Shown: positions 50,958 through 59,160 of the stretch, in pieces
Numbering within the stretch: the stretch's first letter is position 1
Layout of the letters: each line of letters opens with the position of its first letter
Assembly (NCBI GenBank): GCA_963814095.1
Contig: CAWFBT010000024.1
Location: forward strand, 1 to 64,000
Length of the DNA: 64,000 nucleotides
Direction of reading: 5' to 3'
Source of the DNA: JACVRW01 sp963814095
GTDB lineage: Bacteria > Actinomycetota > Thermoleophilia > Solirubrobacterales > Thermoleophilaceae
Notes under the pieces: model-generated
Database searches by the model: none
What the model saw: the letters and a program-made list of their open reading frames with translations, nothing else
Told to the model about the DNA's origin: nothing
Made by a program: the position numbers and the translations under genes

Positions 50958-52225
50958 ATGGGAGAGGTCGTAAAGCTCCAGAAGCCCGCCCAGAAGGCGA
51001 AGGCGAGCAGCACGAAGGCGCGCCGGCGGCGGCCGCGGCGATCCAGGACGGCACTCGTCCTGGGCGGCGGCGGCTTCACGGGCGGCGTCTACGAGATCGG
51101 CGCCCTCCGCGCGCTCGACCTGATGGCCGTCAACCGCACGGTCAACCAGTTCGACGTCTATGTGGGCACGAGCGCGGGCTCGTTCGTGGCCTCGCTCACC
51201 GCGAATGGGGTCACGCCAGAGGAGATGATGCGGGTCGTCAACCAGCAGGTCCCGACGCCCTTCAAGGACGTCGACCGCGGCACGCTGATGCGGCCGAACG
51301 CGCTCGAGTTCGCCCAGAGCGCGGCGCTCCTGCCGCTGCGCGTGCTGGGCCTGGCGCGCACCTTCGTGACGCAGGCCCGCAGCAGCTCGCTGATCGACCT
51401 CGCCGTCGGCCTGGCCGAGGCGCTGCCGTCCGGGCTCTACGACGGCAGCGGCATCCAGGAGTACCTGGACGCCGTGCTCTCCGACCCGGACCGCGTGAAC
51501 GACTTCCGGCTGCTCCAGAACGAGCTCTTCCTCACCGCCACCGATCTCGACACCTGCGAGCGGATCATCCTCGGCGGCCGGACTGGGACGACGTGCCGAT
51601 CTCGCAGGCGGTCGCCGCCTCGACGGCGCTGCCGATGGTCTACAAGCCGGTCGAGATCAAGGGCCGCCATCTCGTCGACGGCGGCCTGCGCTCGACCACG
51701 AACGTCGACATCGCGGTCGAGGCGGGCGCCAAGTTCGTGGTCGTCGTCAACCCGCTCGTCCCGTACGTCAACGACTTCCAGAAGGTCATCCCGACGATGT
51801 GGGGCAGCCGCGTGCGGCGCGTGCGGGACATGGGCTTCCCCCAGGTCGGATACCAGGCCTTCAAGCTGATCGCCCACCAGCGCCTGCACGAGGCGGTTGC
51901 GCACTGGAAGGAGCGCTACCCGGGCGTCGACATCATCCTGATCGAGCCCGACCCGAACGACGAGCTGATGTTCGAGACCAACATCCTCAACTTCACCCGC
52001 CGCGTCGAGATCGCCCGTCACGGCTTCGAGTCGGTGACGCTCAAGCTCGCCTCGGACTACGACGAGATCAAGGCGATCTGCGCCAAGCACGGGATCGAGA
52101 TCTCGGCGAACCGGGTGCGCAAGGTGGTCGGCAAGTTCGCCGAGGAGCGCGAGAAGGCCGCCGGCTGGCGCCGCATTCTCGAGCAGACGACCGGCGCGCT
52201 CCTGCGTCAGACCGACCAGGCGTGA
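50958..52225 (+). pseudogene. patatin-like phospholipase, one-base frameshift
   Basis: The product would be about 420 aa. First frame: a basic N-terminus, glycine loop VLGGGGFTGGVYEIG, nucleophile elbow GTSAGS. Second frame: DDVPISQAVAASTALPMVY, catalytic Asp in LVDGGLRS and a long C-terminal part to 52225. The switch is at 51576-51580, where GGCGGCCGGAC would need one more C to read GGPDWDD, the obvious continuation. The clean continuation and the coupled YciI-like gene (GTGA overlap at 52222) argue for a recent lesion or a consensus error. Enzymes of this fold are lipid acyl hydrolases. Confidence 0.8.
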
Positions 52226-52491
52226 AGTACGTCCTCTTCTACGAATCCGCACCCGACGTGCTCGAGAAGGCGCCCCTCCATCAGGCAGAGCACGGCCGCT
52301 ACATGCGCGAGGTCCAGGCGCGCGGCGAACTGCTGATGACCGGGCCGTTCGGCGACCCGCAGGAGGAGGGCGCGATGTCGATCTTCACGAGCCGCGCCGC
52401 CGCCGAGGAGTGCGCGAAGAGCGACCCGTTCGTGCTGAATGGCGTTGTGGCGAGGTGGTACGTGCGGGACTGGGACGAGGGGCTGGACTAG
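52222..52491 (+). CDS. YciI-like protein
   Basis: 89 aa, ferredoxin-like dimeric alpha/beta barrel family. KYVLFYESAPDVLEKAPLHQ, HGRYMREVQARGELLMTGPFGD and the C-terminal DPFVLNGVVARWYVRDWDEG match YciI/YCII-domain proteins, whose members are mostly of unknown function. The GTG at 52222 overlaps the patatin stop. Its TAG stop shares CTAG with the interrupted membrane gene on the other strand. Confidence 0.8.
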   Translation: MKYVLFYESAPDVLEKAPLHQAEHGRYMREVQARGELLMTGPFGDPQEEGAMSIFTSRAAAEECAKSDPFVLNGVVARWYVRDWDEGLD

Positions 52492-52755
52492 GGCGGCGCC
52501 TCGGCGTGGTCGCCGGGCCGGTCGCGCCCTTGGGCTGGGGAAGGGGTTGGGTCGGTTGGTGCCGGCCGCTGGCGGACCACGGCTGGGAAGAGGAGGGCAC
52601 AGGGGGCGATCACGAGCGCCAAGTACGCGAGCGGATCGGCAGCTGCCGAACCGTGACGACTTTCTATCGCCAGGCGACAGAAAATCGTCAAGCCCCACCA
52701 GGAGCACCCCGGCGCCGGTGATGAGAACGCCCACGCCCGCAAGCCAACCCACCAC
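52488..52755 (-). pseudogene. small two-helix membrane protein interrupted by the palindrome
   Basis: From GTG at 52755 the frame encodes one hydrophobic helix (VGWLAGVGVLITGAGVLLVG), then enters the 37-bp palindrome and goes off frame. After the palindrome another frame encodes a second helix (DPLAYLALVIAPCALLFPAV) and a Pro-rich tail ending at TAG 52488. Removing exactly 52654-52690 joins ...LLVGL to GSAAADPLAY in one frame of 76 codons, and the resulting stop shares CTAG with the YciI-like gene, as at other convergent junctions here. Reading upstream from 52755, the hydrophobic frame continues back to the aminotransferase stop, so the exact start is uncertain. No function is known. Confidence 0.6.
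52654..52690. repeat. 37-bp palindromic element, copy 2
   Basis: Arms TGACGACTTTCT (52654-52665) and AGAAAATCGTCA (52679-52690) with one mismatch, and the same TCGCC-A-GGCGA core as copy 1 at 9664-9700. It lies inside the small membrane gene and shifts its frame by one. No transposase, and no duplicated target longer than a base or two, is seen at its ends. Confidence 0.85.
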
Positions 52756-52788
52756 CTTCCCCAGCCCAAGCGCGAGCCCGAGCTGCCG

Positions 52789-53880
52789 CTAACTCCTCGT
52801 CGCAACCTCCAGCGCCCGCAGCAGCCGATCCGTAGCCGCCGCGTCGCGGACCGTCGCGCGTATGTGATCGTCCGCCCCGAGCGGGCCGCCCGGGGCCACG
52901 ATCACGCCCTGGCGCCTCAGCGTGTGGGCCAGCTGGTCGCCGCTCATCCCGCGCGCCGCGAGCCAGACGAAGTTGGCCTGCGAGGGGGATACGTCGACCG
53001 GCAGCCCGGCCAGCCCGTCGAGCAGTCGCGCGCGCTCGCGCGAGACGGCCTGCCGGCGCCTGTCGATCTCGGAGTCGCCGGTCCGCAGCGCGTGCTCGAC
53101 CGCGGCCTGACTGAGGGCGTTCACGCCGAGCACGGGCGCCACGGCCGCGAGCAGCGAGGCGTCCCCCGAGACCGCGTAGCCGACGCGCAGGCCCGACAGC
53201 CCGTACGCCTTCGAGAACGTGCGCACCACCAGCAGCTGCGGGAACGCCTCGACCAGCCGCAGGCAGGCGTCGACGTCCTCGACGTCCTGGAAGTGGACCA
53301 AGGCCTCGTCGAGCAGCACGTGCACGTGCTCGGGCAGCGCCGACAGGAGCGCGCCGAGCTCCTCGGCGCGGATGTGGTCGCCGGTCGGGTCGTTCGGGTT
53401 GCAGATCACGACGGCGCGCGTGCGCTCGGACACCTCGTCCAGCAGCCGAGCGCGCTCGCATGGATGCGGGCGTGCGTATGCGTGGGCCGCCATCAGCGGG
53501 TAAAGCGGGTAGGAGGGCCACGGCATCAGCAGCTCGTCGCCCTGCGACAGCAGCGCCATCGCGGCGGACTGGAGCAGCTCCGCGGCGCCGTTGCCGAGCG
53601 CGATCCGCTCGGGCGCGATCCCGTGGCGGTCGGCGAGCAGGCGGCGGGCACCCGAGGCGTGCCGGTCGGGGTAGCCGTTCACCCGTCCGCGCGCGCGGGC
53701 GATCGCCGCGTTGACGATCTCGGAATGGGGCAGGTCCGGCCACTCGGTGCCGGAGATGTCGAGGTCCGGCACGCGCTCGAGCGCGAGCCGGCGTTCGCGG
53801 GCGCGCCGCTCGCGGCGCTCGCGGTTGAGCAGCTCCTCGTCGAGGTCGTCGTACTGGCGGTAGTAGTCGCGGAAGCCCAC
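52789..53880 (-). CDS. class I/II aminotransferase, HisC-like
   Basis: 363 aa, PLP-dependent fold type I. The PLP lysine is in TFSKAYGLSGLRVGYA; the phosphate-binding LGNGAAELL, the NPNDPTG motif and DEALVHF (Asp and Tyr/His positions) are in order. This layout matches histidinol-phosphate aminotransferase-like enzymes and decarboxylating relatives, but no histidine gene is near, so the substrate remains open. The first 45 residues are a charged Arg/Glu-rich helix. It starts seven bases below the end of the membrane gene at 53888. Confidence 0.86.
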   Translation of the reverse strand: MGFRDYYRQYDDLDEELLNRERRERRARERRLALERVPDLDISGTEWPDLPHSEIVNAAIARARGRVNGYPDRHASGARRLLADRHGIAPERIALGNGAAELLQSAAMALLSQGDELLMPWPSYPLYPLMAAHAYARPHPCERARLLDEVSERTRAVVICNPNDPTGDHIRAEELGALLSALPEHVHVLLDEALVHFQDVEDVDACLRLVEAFPQLLVVRTFSKAYGLSGLRVGYAVSGDASLLAAVAPVLGVNALSQAAVEHALRTGDSEIDRRRQAVSRERARLLDGLAGLPVDVSPSQANFVWLAARGMSGDQLAHTLRRQGVIVAPGGPLGADDHIRATVRDAAATDRLLRALEVATRS

Positions 53881-53887
53881 GCGGGCC

Positions 53888-54362
53888 TCAGCCGCCTGGT
53901 GCGAGGCTTGGTCCCGGTCCCTGGATGATCAGGAACCAGATCGCGAACGCCACCAGCGCGACGCCGACGCAGGAGGCGAAGATGCGCTCGAGCGCGCCGC
54001 GATCCTGGCGGTGTCCGGCGGCGCGGCGCACGAGCTTCCAGGCGTGGTCGACCCGCTTGGCGGCCGCCATCGTCAGCATCAGCGACGCGAGGCAGCCGAG
54101 CAGGATCGTCGCGATGCCGGCTGTGACGTAGCCCGTGAGATAGTCGACCTGCGAGCCGATCCAGAGCCACGCCAGCGGCTGCGGGCCGAACAGCGAGAGG
54201 CAGAGCAAGCACTCGACGCGCGAGCAGCCCGTGCGCGAGCCACTCGTCCATACGGCGGCGGCGCTCGGACGACGGCTCGACATCGCGGTAGCGCACAGGC
54301 GCCGTGCCCGGGCGGCGGCCTACGAAGAGGCCGCCCGTATCGGTCGGATCGTTGCTGGCCAT
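53888..54362 (-). pseudogene. membrane protein, one-base frameshift
   Basis: Frame one starts at ATG 54362 with MASNDPTDTGGLFVGRRPG and a charged stretch to RMDEWLAHGLLA. Frame two then gives ECLLCLSLFGPQPLAWLW, two central helices and a final helix (IFASCVGVALVAFAIWFLII) to 53888. The switch is near 54214-54226 (GCTCGCGCGTCGAG read on the - strand). Joined, it is a coherent protein of about 157 aa with three to four helices and a cytoplasmic basic loop (KRVDHAWKLVRRAAGH). Function unknown. Read-level checking is needed before it is called a dead gene. Confidence 0.6.
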
Positions 54363-54401
54363 CTGCGCGCCCTCACGGAGGAGACTAGAGGGCGCCTCGC
54401 C

Positions 54402-56216
54402 TCAGTGCGCCCGGTCGTAGACGTCGTCGATGACGCCGGCGAACTTGTCGTTCACGACGTTGCGCTTGACCTTGAGCGTCGGCGTCAGCTCGCCCGTCTC
54501 CTGGGAGAGGTCGTGGTCGAGGATCTCGAAGCGCTTGATCTGCTCGACCGGACCAACATGCGAGTTGACCTCGTCCACCACCGTCTGGATCTCGGCCAGC
54601 ACCTTGTCATCGGTCCGCAGCGTCTCGATTGAGTCGTCCTCGAGTCCGAGCGACTGCGCCAGCGCGGGCTGCTCCTCCGGGTCGAGCGTGAGCAGCGCGA
54701 TCAGATACGGGCGCCGGTCGCCGACGACGACGGCCTGCGAGATCCAGCGGTTCTGCTTGAGGCCGTTCTCGAGGTTGGCGGGGGTGATGTTCTTGCCGCC
54801 GGCGGTGATGATGATGTCCTTCTTGCGGCCGGTGATGAACAGGAAGCCGTCCTCGAGGCGGCCGAGGTCGCCGGTGTGAAGCCATTCGCCCTCGAGCGCC
54901 TGGGCCGTCGCGTCTTCGTTCTTGTAGTAGCCCTGGAAGATGTTCGGGCCCTTGATGAGCACCTCGCCGTCGTCGGCGACCTTCACCTCGACGCCGTCCA
55001 TCGCCTTGCCGACGGAGCCGAAGCGGAAGCCGTTCGCCTCGGGGCGGTTGACGGTGGCGCTCGTCGAGGTCTCGGTCATCCCGTAGCCCTCCATCACCGG
55101 CACGCCGCAGGCGAAGAAGAACTCGAGGATCTCGGGGGCGATCGGGGCGGCGCCCGTCACGCACTCGCGTATGTTCTGCCCGAAGAGGCCGCGGACGTTC
55201 TTGAAGAGCTTCTCCTCGGCCTGGTCGAAGCCGGCCTGCAGCTCCGGCGGCACCTCCTTGCCCTCGAGCCGCATCGTGCGCACCTTCACGCCGACGGCCA
55301 CCGCCTGGCGCAGCTGCTCCTTGTCCTCGACCGCGCTCGTGGCGAGCGTGTAGATCTTCTCGAACATGCGCGGGACCGACGGGAAGTAGGTCGGCGAGAG
55401 CTGCGCGATGTCGGCGATGATCATCTTCGGGTCGCGCGACCAGTAGGCGAGCGTCACGCCGAGGTCGAACGAGCCGAACTGGATCAGGATCGCGAAGGCG
55501 TGCGCGAGCGGCAGGAAGAGGTAGCTCACGTCGCCGCCCTCGAGCACGCTCTGCTTTCCGACCGAGTCGGTGATGGCGCGGTAGTTCGCGTGCGTCAACA
55601 GGCAGCCCTTGGGCGGGCCGGTGGTGCCCGACGTGTAGATGTAGAGGCACATGTCGTCGGGCATGACGGCCTCGTAGCGCGCCTCCCACTCGGAGTCGTC
55701 GCGGCCGCGCCCTCGCTCGCGCAGATCTTCGAGCGAGATCGCGTCGTCGCCGAGCTCGGCGCCGGAGGGATCCATGACGATGACGTGCTGCAGCTCCGGG
55801 CAGTCGCTGCGAACGGCGCGGACCTTCGCGAGCTGCTCGGCGTCCTCGACGAACACCGCAGACGAGTCTGAGTGGGCGAGGACGTACTGGCACTCCTCGG
55901 GAGAGTTCGTCTGGTAGATCGTGACGAGCGCGCCGCCCGCACTCAGGATGCCGAAGCAGGCGTGCGTCCACTCGGGACGCGTGTGGGCGAGGATCGAGAC
56001 CTTGTCGCCGGATGCGACGCCGAGGTCGACGAGCCCGAGCGCGACCTCCTTGACCGTCTCGCCGAGCTCCGCGTAGGAGGTGTCGACCCACTCGTCGCCC
56101 AGCTTGTAGCGCTGCGCGGGGCTGTCGGCGTACTTCTTGGCGGCCAGCGGCAGCAGGTCGGCGATCGTCTTCGATCCCGTGCCTGCGGCTGTCGCCCCAG
56201 CGGTGACTGCTTCCAT
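54402..56216 (-). CDS. long-chain acyl-CoA synthetase (AMP-binding)
   Basis: 604 aa, adenylate-forming family. Motif A5 YIYTSGTTGPPKG near residue 193, GYGMTETS near 380, HTGDLGRLEDGFLFITGRKKD and the catalytic Lys region TPTLKVKRN at the end. It closely follows the FadD15/FACL-like layout of actinobacteria: fatty acid + ATP + CoA to acyl-CoA. The ATG at 56216 follows GGAGAGG; the preceding TTG at 56219 is less likely. TAGAAT on the - strand (complement of 56254-56259) is a candidate -10 box. Confidence 0.93.
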   Translation of the reverse strand: MEAVTAGATAAGTGSKTIADLLPLAAKKYADSPAQRYKLGDEWVDTSYAELGETVKEVALGLVDLGVASGDKVSILAHTRPEWTHACFGILSAGGALVTIYQTNSPEECQYVLAHSDSSAVFVEDAEQLAKVRAVRSDCPELQHVIVMDPSGAELGDDAISLEDLRERGRGRDDSEWEARYEAVMPDDMCLYIYTSGTTGPPKGCLLTHANYRAITDSVGKQSVLEGGDVSYLFLPLAHAFAILIQFGSFDLGVTLAYWSRDPKMIIADIAQLSPTYFPSVPRMFEKIYTLATSAVEDKEQLRQAVAVGVKVRTMRLEGKEVPPELQAGFDQAEEKLFKNVRGLFGQNIRECVTGAAPIAPEILEFFFACGVPVMEGYGMTETSTSATVNRPEANGFRFGSVGKAMDGVEVKVADDGEVLIKGPNIFQGYYKNEDATAQALEGEWLHTGDLGRLEDGFLFITGRKKDIIITAGGKNITPANLENGLKQNRWISQAVVVGDRRPYLIALLTLDPEEQPALAQSLGLEDDSIETLRTDDKVLAEIQTVVDEVNSHVGPVEQIKRFEILDHDLSQETGELTPTLKVKRNVVNDKFAGVIDDVYDRAH

Positions 56217-56272
56217 CAACCTCTCCCTCTCCGTTACGAGTCCGGCTGAGGCGATTCTATGGGGAGAAGCAG

Positions 56273-56298
56273 CGCGGGGCCACGATTGCGGCCCCGCG
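56273..56298 (-). terminator. hairpin after the 58-residue gene
   Basis: CGCGGGGCC (56273-56281) and GGCCCCGCG (56290-56298) pair perfectly around an eight-base loop. It lies 26 bases beyond the stop at 56325 on the - strand and before the acyl-CoA synthetase promoter region, and is followed on that strand by the moderately T-rich TGCTTCTCC. Confidence 0.6.
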
Positions 56299-56324
56299 TG
56301 AGACTTTGCGTGAAGCGGCCCTGG

Positions 56325-56501
56325 CTACGCCTTCGCCAGCTGCCTCTTCTCCTGCGCCGTCTTGAGACTTGCCGTGAAGAGAGTCTTGTCGATCCGACCT
56401 TGGAAGATCGGGACGCCCATTTCCATGCACCTAGCGATGACTTCGCGACGGTGCATGCCCGCCTCTCGGCCGAGCTCGGTGGGCGTCAGGTGGATCGCCA
56501 T
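56325..56501 (-). CDS. 58-residue protein, HTH-like, unknown function
   Basis: MAIHLTPTELGREAGMHRRE begins a frame of 58 codons with a strong AGGAGG ribosome-binding site ten bases upstream of ATG 56501 and its own hairpin terminator. The first 40 residues (TPTELGREAGM, then REVIARCMEMGVPIFQGRI) have the rhythm of a small helix-turn-helix with a short wing, as in excisionase-like or SinR-like mini-regulators, but no family is certain. The rest is Lys/Ala/Gln-rich. It is the only gene in the 373-base stretch between the acyl-CoA synthetase and Nif3-like genes. Confidence 0.65.
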   Translation of the reverse strand: MAIHLTPTELGREAGMHRREVIARCMEMGVPIFQGRIDKTLFTASLKTAQEKRQLAKA

Positions 56502-56592
56502 GTACTGCTGCCTCCTCGTCGCATTGCGTGCGTGTTAAGGAGAGTATCGGTTGCGTCGGTCGGCGCAAGGCGAAAATCCGCCCAAGATGGAC

Positions 56593-57351
56593 TCAGATTG
56601 GGTTCGGCGTATCGATGAAGCTGTGCCGTACGCCGAAGCGCTCCTCGAGGAGCTCACCGAGGCGGCGGACGCCGAAGGTCTCGGTCGCGTAGTGGCCGCC
56701 CGCGACGAAATGCACGCCGTTCTCGCGCGCGTCCGCCATCACGTGCTCGGCGGGCTCGCCCGTGATGAACGCATCGAGACCGAGCGCGATCGCATCGGCG
56801 AAGATCGACGCGGCTCCACCCGAGACGATCCCGACGCTGCGCACCAGGTCGGGCCCGCTGTCCCACACGAACGGGTCCTGGCCGAAGGCGCTCGCGCAGC
56901 GGCGGCGCAGCTCGTCGAACGGCACGCCCTCCGCGGAGCGGCCGATGAACCCGACGTTTTGGCCACGGTAGTCGCCGAACGGCTCGGAGCGCTCCAGCCC
57001 GAGCGCCGTGCAGATGAGCGCGTTGTTGCCCACCTCGGCATGGGCATCGAGCGGGAGGTGGTAGCCGGCGACCGACATGTCCGCGTCGAAGACGATCTGG
57101 AGGCGCTCCTTCATCGCGGTGCCGACGGTGCGCGGGAGGAACTCCCAGAAGAGGCCGTGATGGGCGACGACCAGATCCGCGCCGGAGGCGGCGGCCCGCT
57201 CGAACAGCTCGCGGTGAGCGGACACGCCGGTGACCACGAGCTCGACCTCCTCCGAGCCCGGCACCTGCAGCCCATTCGGGCCGATGTCGGTGAACGAGCC
57301 GATGTCGAGCAGCTCGTCGAGGTAGGCGATGATCTCGTCCCGCGATGCCAC
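56593..57351 (-). CDS. Nif3-like dinuclear metal-centre protein
   Basis: 252 aa. NIF3/YqfO family: DLVVAHHGLFW supplies two His, YHLPLDAHAEVGNN an Asp, and the C-terminal GGHYATETFG a His and Glu, together the usual dinuclear metal ligands. GPNGLQVPG near residue 20 is also typical. Some members have been described as GTP cyclohydrolase-like, but the physiological role is unsettled. The GTG at 57351 with GAGAGG upstream gives VASRDEIIAYLDELL; a longer frame to 57447 would overlap the divergent sigma-factor promoter. Confidence 0.9.
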   Translation of the reverse strand: MASRDEIIAYLDELLDIGSFTDIGPNGLQVPGSEEVELVVTGVSAHRELFERAAASGADLVVAHHGLFWEFLPRTVGTAMKERLQIVFDADMSVAGYHLPLDAHAEVGNNALICTALGLERSEPFGDYRGQNVGFIGRSAEGVPFDELRRRCASAFGQDPFVWDSGPDLVRSVGIVSGGAASIFADAIALGLDAFITGEPAEHVMADARENGVHFVAGGHYATETFGVRRLGELLEERFGVRHSFIDTPNPI

Positions 57352-57483
57352 GCGCGGAAGCCTCTCAGAAGGCACGGGTGAGGCGCGGGTGACCCCCTCG
57401 GGGTGAGGGGGTAGGGCGATTTTCAAACCGTCCCGGCGGGGGTACATTCCGCCAACTCACGGAGCGAGTGCAGGGGAGCAGGG

Positions 57484-58716
57484 ATGATCGCCACACGAAC
57501 CGAGAGCACGGATAGCGAACTCGTCGCAGCCACGCGCGATGGAGACGACGCCGCCTTCGAGGAGCTCTACGCGCGCTACCGGCCCCGCATCGCCTCATAC
57601 GTGCGCGGCATGGTGCGCGACGACGGTCGCTCCGAGGACGCGGCACAGGAGGCCTTCCTGTCCGCCCTGCGCCGGCTGCGCGAGACGGACACGGAGATCG
57701 ACTTCAAGCCGTGGATCTACCGCATCGCGCGCAACCAGGCGATCGACCTCCACCGGCGCTCCTCGCGCGCCGAGGAGATCTCGATGGATGCGGAGGGCGG
57801 CCTGCGCCCGTCCGATCACGCACGCCTCGTCGACTCGATCGCGCCGGACCGGGCGCTGGTCGCGAAGGAGCAGCTCGACCATCTCTGCGGGGCGTTCGAC
57901 GAGCTCTCCGATGTCCAGTCGCGCGTGATCGTCATGCGCGAGCTCGAGGGACGCTCGTACCGCGAGATCGCCGAGGAGCTCGACATCACGCGCACGGCTG
58001 TCGAGGGCGCGCTGTTCCGCGCCCGCCGGCGGCTCGAGAGCGAGTACGAGCAGCTCACCGAGGGACGCCGCTGCGCGGGCATGCGCACGCTGATCGCGCG
58101 GCTCGCCGAGGGCGTCGGCACGTCGGCGGACGAGGGCCGGCTCGCGCGCCACGCACGTCGCTGCAGCCTGTGCCGGCGACGTGCCCGCGAGCTGGGCGTC
58201 GAGCCGCTATCCACGCTCGGGCGCGTGCGCTCCAAGGTCGCCGCGCTGCTGCCGCTGCCGTGGAGCCTGCAGGGCGGCGGGCCCTTCGCCGGCATGCTCA
58301 GCGAGCGCGCCGCCGCGCTTGCGGCGATCGCGGCGATCGGCGCCGGTGGCGCTGCCGTGGGCGTCGAGAAGATCGGCGGCGGCAGCGACCGGCCGGCGCG
58401 CGGCGCCGACCGTGCCGTCGAGCGCCGGGCAGAGCCGCCGGCCGTGCGTGCGCCGCGGCCCCCGGCGCGACCGGCGCCCGCGCAGGCGGAGCCGAAGCCG
58501 CGCGCAGAGGGCCCACCGTCGGCGCGGCGGCAGGGCCGCGCCGGCACCGGCTCCGGCTCCGGCTCCGGCGGAGCGACCCGAGTCGCAGGCGCCACCGGCG
58601 GCGCCCGCTCAGCCCACCGCGCCCGCTCAGCCCTCCGGTGGCGGCGCTTCCAATCCTTCCGCGCCCACCCCGGCCCCCGCCCCGAAGCTCCCGGATCCGC
58701 CGGCGCCGGTTCGTGA
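57484..58716 (+). CDS. ECF sigma factor fused to a zinc motif, TM segment and Pro-rich tail
   Basis: Sigma region 2 (FEELYARYRPRIASYVRG; AAQEAFLSALRRL; WIYRIARNQAIDLHRR) and region 4 (DELSDVQSRVIVMREL; YREIAEELDITRTAVEGALFRARRRL) are complete within residues 1-190. H223, C227 and C230 then form the HxxxCxxC motif of zinc anti-sigma domains. A hydrophobic stretch (AAALAAIAAIGAGGAAVGV, about 278-296) follows, then a long Pro/Ala tail. From about 58530 the better tail is in another frame ending at 58867 (VREAVESLPLPPVQVPQ, VDGVNRTLNGVTGTVQGALP), so a one-base indel displaces the C-terminus. ATG at 57484 follows GGAGCAGGG. Confidence 0.85.
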   Translation: MIATRTESTDSELVAATRDGDDAAFEELYARYRPRIASYVRGMVRDDGRSEDAAQEAFLSALRRLRETDTEIDFKPWIYRIARNQAIDLHRRSSRAEEISMDAEGGLRPSDHARLVDSIAPDRALVAKEQLDHLCGAFDELSDVQSRVIVMRELEGRSYREIAEELDITRTAVEGALFRARRRLESEYEQLTEGRRCAGMRTLIARLAEGVGTSADEGRLARHARRCSLCRRRARELGVEPLSTLGRVRSKVAALLPLPWSLQGGGPFAGMLSERAAALAAIAAIGAGGAAVGVEKIGGGSDRPARGADRAVERRAEPPAVRAPRPPARPAPAQAEPKPRAEGPPSARRQGRAGTGSGSGSGGATRVAGATGGARSAHRARSALRWRRFQSFRAHPGPRPEAPGSAGAGS

Positions 58717-58898
58717 AGCCGTCGAGAGCCTCCCGCTGCCGCCCGTCCAGGTGCCTCAGGTGCAGCTGCCGGCGCCGCCGCCCGGTACGCCCGGCGCCGG
58801 GTTGGTGGACGGCGTGAACCGCACGCTGAACGGTGTGACAGGCACCGTCCAGGGCGCGCTCCCCTGACCCGGCGCGCGCGCGGGTAACCTGCCCGCCG

Positions 58899-59159
58899 AT
58901 GGCCGCGAAGCGCAGCCGGGCGGCAAGGGAGGGCGACGAGTTCCTCGAGTCCCTCATGGACACGAGCCTGTACTCGATGGGCGCCTACTTCAGCGATCAG
59001 CACCCAGACCTCGTCGACGAGGTGATCGCCCAGAGCGAGGCGATCGAGGAGGCGGGCCTGCGCGGCTACGCCGAGGAGCACGACATGACGATCGAGGCGT
59101 GCTTCGAGACGCTGCTCACCGGCCTGGCCGTTCGCTACTACAAAGCGGTCGCAGCCTGA
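58899..59159 (+). CDS. 86-residue conserved-looking protein of unknown function
   Basis: MAAKRSRAAREGDEFLESLM, then YSMGAYFSDQHPDLVDEVIA and a C-terminal helix ending in LAVRYYKAVAA. Mostly alpha-helical and acidic, no signal or membrane segment. No family recognised. It starts 31 bases after the (frame-corrected) sigma-factor end and abuts the oxidoreductase (one base), which suggests co-expression. Confidence 0.6.
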   Translation: MAAKRSRAAREGDEFLESLMDTSLYSMGAYFSDQHPDLVDEVIAQSEAIEEAGLRGYAEEHDMTIEACFETLLTGLAVRYYKAVAA

Positions 59160-59160
59160 G

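Noticed and set aside
52789..53880. Assigning the aminotransferase as histidinol-phosphate aminotransferase (hisC)
   Set aside because: Family resemblance is clear but there is no histidine gene nearby and the substrate-determining residues cannot be read with confidence.
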